This document shows positions 5,236 through 6,994 of a DNA stretch of 6,994 bases, piece by piece. The stretch lies in NCBI GenBank assembly GCA_002405485.1, contig DHLW01000096.1, positions 52,961 through 59,954 of the forward strand, given 5' to 3'. This stretch comes from Phycisphaerales bacterium UBA4658 (GTDB lineage: Bacteria; Planctomycetota; Phycisphaerae; Phycisphaerales; UBA1924). The notes under the pieces are model-generated. The model was not told the origin of the DNA, searched no databases, and was given only the letters and a program-made list of their open reading frames with translations. The translations under genes and the position numbers were made by a program. Positions within the stretch are counted from its first letter, which is position 1. Each line of letters begins with the position of its first letter.

Positions 5236-6549
5236 ATGCTCCTGCTCACCTCCATCGGCACCGCGGGCGACATCCATCCATATGTCGCCATCGCTCTCGC
5301 GCTCAAGCGCCGCGGCCATCACGTCGTGCTCGCGGCCAATCCCTACTTCCAGGAGCGCATCCTCGCCGCCGGCGTCGGCTTCTGGCCCGTCGGCTCGCGC
5401 GACGAGTACCTGCGAATGGTCCGCAACGCCGACCTCGTCACGCCCTCGCGATCAGTCTCCTACGTCTTTGACGAGCTGCTCATGGGCACCTTCATGCAGC
5501 AGGTCCAGGCCGTCCAGGACGCGTGGCAGACCCTTCGGCCCGAAGCCGTCATCGCCCACCACATCTGCTTCGGCTCCGCCGCCGCGTGCGAGCGGCTGGG
5601 AATCCCGCTCATCCTGGGCGTCCTCGCCCCGCTCTTCTGGCTCTCGTCCCACGAACGCATCATCATGCCGACCCTTCCGCTTCCCGATGCGCCGGGGTTC
5701 GTGCACACGATCCTGCGCCACGCCATGCGCCCGCTCGGCCGATGGATGTTCGATCGCCCGCTCAACGCCAAACGCCGATCCGTCGGCGCCCCGCCCATCC
5801 ATCGCGCGTTCGTCCGCATCGCCCGCGGCGGCGACGGTCTGCGCCCAAACGAGCGGATCTCGGATCCCCTCGCCGCCACCCCCGCGCTCGGACTCTGGTC
5901 CCCCCACTTCCGCCCCGCTCGTGCGGATGATCCCGCCGCCGGGCACATCTGTGGCTTCTGCTTCTGGGATCGCCCGCCCACCTCCGCCGCGCAGCTCGAT
6001 CAGCAGCGCGAGCTCGAACGCTGGATGGACGACGGCCAGCCCCCGGTGCTCGTCACCCTCGGCTCCAGCGTCTCGCACCATGGCCGGAGCACCTACGACC
6101 TGGCCGCCCGAGCCTGCGCCCGGCTCGGCCGCCGCGCCCTGCTGCTCACCGGGGAGCCCATCGACGCCGCCTGGCCCGAGGGCATCCGCGCCACGCCCTA
6201 CGCCGCCTATTCCGCCGTCATGCCAAGGGCCGCCGCCATCGTCCATCACGCGGGCATCGGCACCGCCGCCGCCGCCATGCGGGCCGGGGTTCCCAGCGTG
6301 ATCCTGCCCTTTGCCAACGACGAGTTCGACAACGTCTTCCGCGCCCGGGCTCTGGGCGTTGCCGTCGAGGTCCGCCATCGCCGAAGAACTGTCGACGGGC
6401 TCGCACGGGCCATCGACGCCGCGCTCACCACGGCCGAGCTCCGCGCTCGTGCACGCGATCTGGGCGATCGAATCAGGGCCGAGAGCGGTGCTGAAACCGC
6501 CGCCGATGCCATCGAGCGCGTCCTGAACCGCCGCCGCGCCAACCCCTGA
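5236..6549 (+). CDS. GT1/UGT-type glycosyltransferase
   Basis: A 437-residue GT-B-fold enzyme that should transfer a sugar from a nucleotide-sugar donor to a lipid or small-molecule acceptor. The N-terminal acceptor domain starts with LTSIGTAGDIHPYVAIALAL (4-23) and GHHVVLA, the usual opening of the MGT/sterol-glucosyltransferase group. The donor domain begins near PPVLVTLGSS (269-278). The nucleotide-sugar signature is HHAGIGTAAAAMRAGVPSV (337-355) followed by PFANDEFDNVFRARALGVAVEV (358-379). Most relatives read HHGGAGT and GDQ; here they are HHAGIGT and NDE, so the sugar-contacting Gln is replaced by Glu363. No signal peptide or membrane helix is seen, so it is probably cytoplasmic or peripheral. 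The ATG places the first strand correctly, but no Shine-Dalgarno sequence precedes it. It stands alone, divergent from pdxJ and convergent with the truncated gene at the right edge. Donor and acceptor are unknown. Confidence 0.92.
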   Translation: MLLLTSIGTAGDIHPYVAIALALKRRGHHVVLAANPYFQERILAAGVGFWPVGSRDEYLRMVRNADLVTPSRSVSYVFDELLMGTFMQQVQAVQDAWQTLRPEAVIAHHICFGSAAACERLGIPLILGVLAPLFWLSSHERIIMPTLPLPDAPGFVHTILRHAMRPLGRWMFDRPLNAKRRSVGAPPIHRAFVRIARGGDGLRPNERISDPLAATPALGLWSPHFRPARADDPAAGHICGFCFWDRPPTSAAQLDQQRELERWMDDGQPPVLVTLGSSVSHHGRSTYDLAARACARLGRRALLLTGEPIDAAWPEGIRATPYAAYSAVMPRAAAIVHHAGIGTAAAAMRAGVPSVILPFANDEFDNVFRARALGVAVEVRHRRRTVDGLARAIDAALTTAELRARARDLGDRIRAESGAETAADAIERVLNRRRANP

Positions 6550-6588
6550 GCCATCACCCTGAACCATCCGCTCCGCGTTCGAGCCGCC
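6550..6588. other. Convergent spacer, no terminator seen
   Basis: The 39 bases between the glycosyltransferase stop and the stop of the minus-strand gene contain only a 4-bp GCTC/GAGC pairing and no T-run, so I cannot point to an intrinsic terminator. Confidence 0.4.
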
Positions 6589-6994
6589 TCACTTCGCAAT
6601 CAGGTTGTTCACCACCACCGGCGCACACGACGGCGAGATCTCATAGAGCACCACCCGGCCAAGCTCCGCCCGATGCACCTTGAGCCCGCTCTGCTCCGCC
6701 ACCCGCACGCGGTGGTCGTTCCGCGCCCGATCCATCACCACCATGATCGGCTGCCCCTCATGGCGGGCCAGCAGCACCGGCGCAGAGTCCCCAAGCACCC
6801 CGTCGGCGTACGACCAGCCGACGAGTTGCAGGTTCGGCTGAGGCTTGACGACGAACGCCACCCCGAGCTTCTCACGCGTGTAGGAGACAAACTGCTCGTC
6901 CGTCTCGCACGCCCACAGCGGCTCGAACCCCGACTTCTCGAACCGCGACAGCACCACGTCCGCCGCCACGGCCGATTCCGGCGTGATCAGCTTG
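6589..6994 (-). CDS. C-terminal part of an unrecognised protein, cut by window edge
   Basis: The reading frame stays open to the right edge, so the 134 visible residues are the C-terminal part of a longer protein. A GTG at 6969 is an internal possibility, but the codons before it (reading KLITPESA) look equally like coding sequence. Visible features are VVLSRFEKSGFEPLW, a mixed alpha/beta region with NLQLVGWSYADGVLGDSAPV, the strand-like APVLLARHEGQPIMVVMDRA and the ending RVVLYEISPSCAPVVVNNLIAK. There is no membrane helix or catalytic motif. From memory this recalls the small C-terminal domain found after the membrane segment in some planctomycete anti-sigma-factor-like proteins (DNA or metal-binding part missing here), but the resemblance is loose and I do not assign a function. 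It converges on the glycosyltransferase gene. Confidence 0.7.
   Translation of the reverse strand, partial: KLITPESAVAADVVLSRFEKSGFEPLWACETDEQFVSYTREKLGVAFVVKPQPNLQLVGWSYADGVLGDSAPVLLARHEGQPIMVVMDRARNDHRVRVAEQSGLKVHRAELGRVVLYEISPSCAPVVVNNLIAK

Noticed and set aside
5078..6301. 407-codon open frame on the plus strand, another phase of the glycosyltransferase
   Set aside because: The product is a Ser/Pro/Arg low-complexity string, whereas the phase starting at 5236 carries the complete glycosyltransferase signature.
5452..6567. 371-codon open frame on the minus strand
   Set aside because: Antisense to the glycosyltransferase; Gly/Asp/Ala-rich with no motif, explained by the C-rich third positions of the real gene.
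1..6994. Search for mobile elements, CRISPR arrays, tRNA or rRNA genes and riboswitches
   Set aside because: I saw no terminal inverted repeats, transposase or integrase motifs, spaced identical repeats, tRNA-like cloverleaf ends or conserved riboswitch cores.

Overview
This is a GC-rich window (by eye well over 60% G+C, with C or G in most third codon positions). It carries six complete protein genes and one gene cut by the right edge. I see no RNA gene, insertion sequence, CRISPR array or phage gene. The gene content points to a free-living Gram-negative-type bacterium. A planctomycete, possibly Phycisphaerae, is my best guess: it rests on the large membrane-anchored coiled-coil protein, the orphan Tat/lipobox iron-type binding protein and the general codon style, and not on any marker gene, so the taxon is uncertain.

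Layout. Positions 1-249 are an upstream or leader region without a clear gene. A plus-strand pair follows: a 603-residue three-helix membrane protein with a long coiled-coil, Gln/Met-rich and Gly-rich body (250-2061, DUF4175-like), and, overlapping its stop codon by 4 bases, a Tat-type lipoprotein of the iron(III)/periplasmic binding family (2058-3161). This pair converges on a minus-strand run read pdxJ (5100-4324), a DinB/YfiT-fold protein (4293-3781) and a GNAT acetyltransferase (3777-3190), with gaps of 30 and 3 bases, so probably one transcript. Two perfect short hairpins, 3130-3148 and 3195-3210, bracket the convergent junction. From the 135-base divergent spacer 5101-5235 a GT1-type glycosyltransferase (5236-6549) runs rightward. 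It converges on a truncated minus-strand gene of unknown function (6994-6589).

How they fit together. pdxJ is a housekeeping gene for vitamin B6 synthesis by the DXP-dependent route. The DinB-like and GNAT proteins behind it look like small accessory enzymes sharing its transcript. The coiled-coil membrane protein and the binding lipoprotein are translationally coupled and both predicted to act on the outer face of the cytoplasmic membrane, but no ABC permease or ATPase lies beside them. The glycosyltransferase is alone, with unknown acceptor.

Most of the window is ordinary chromosomal content. The points most worth a second look are the binding protein's loss of the iron-coordinating tyrosine pair together with its coupling to the coiled-coil protein, the apparently leaderless pdxJ promoter, and the hairpin-bracketed convergent junction. 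I found no convincing new defence, mobile or regulatory system.
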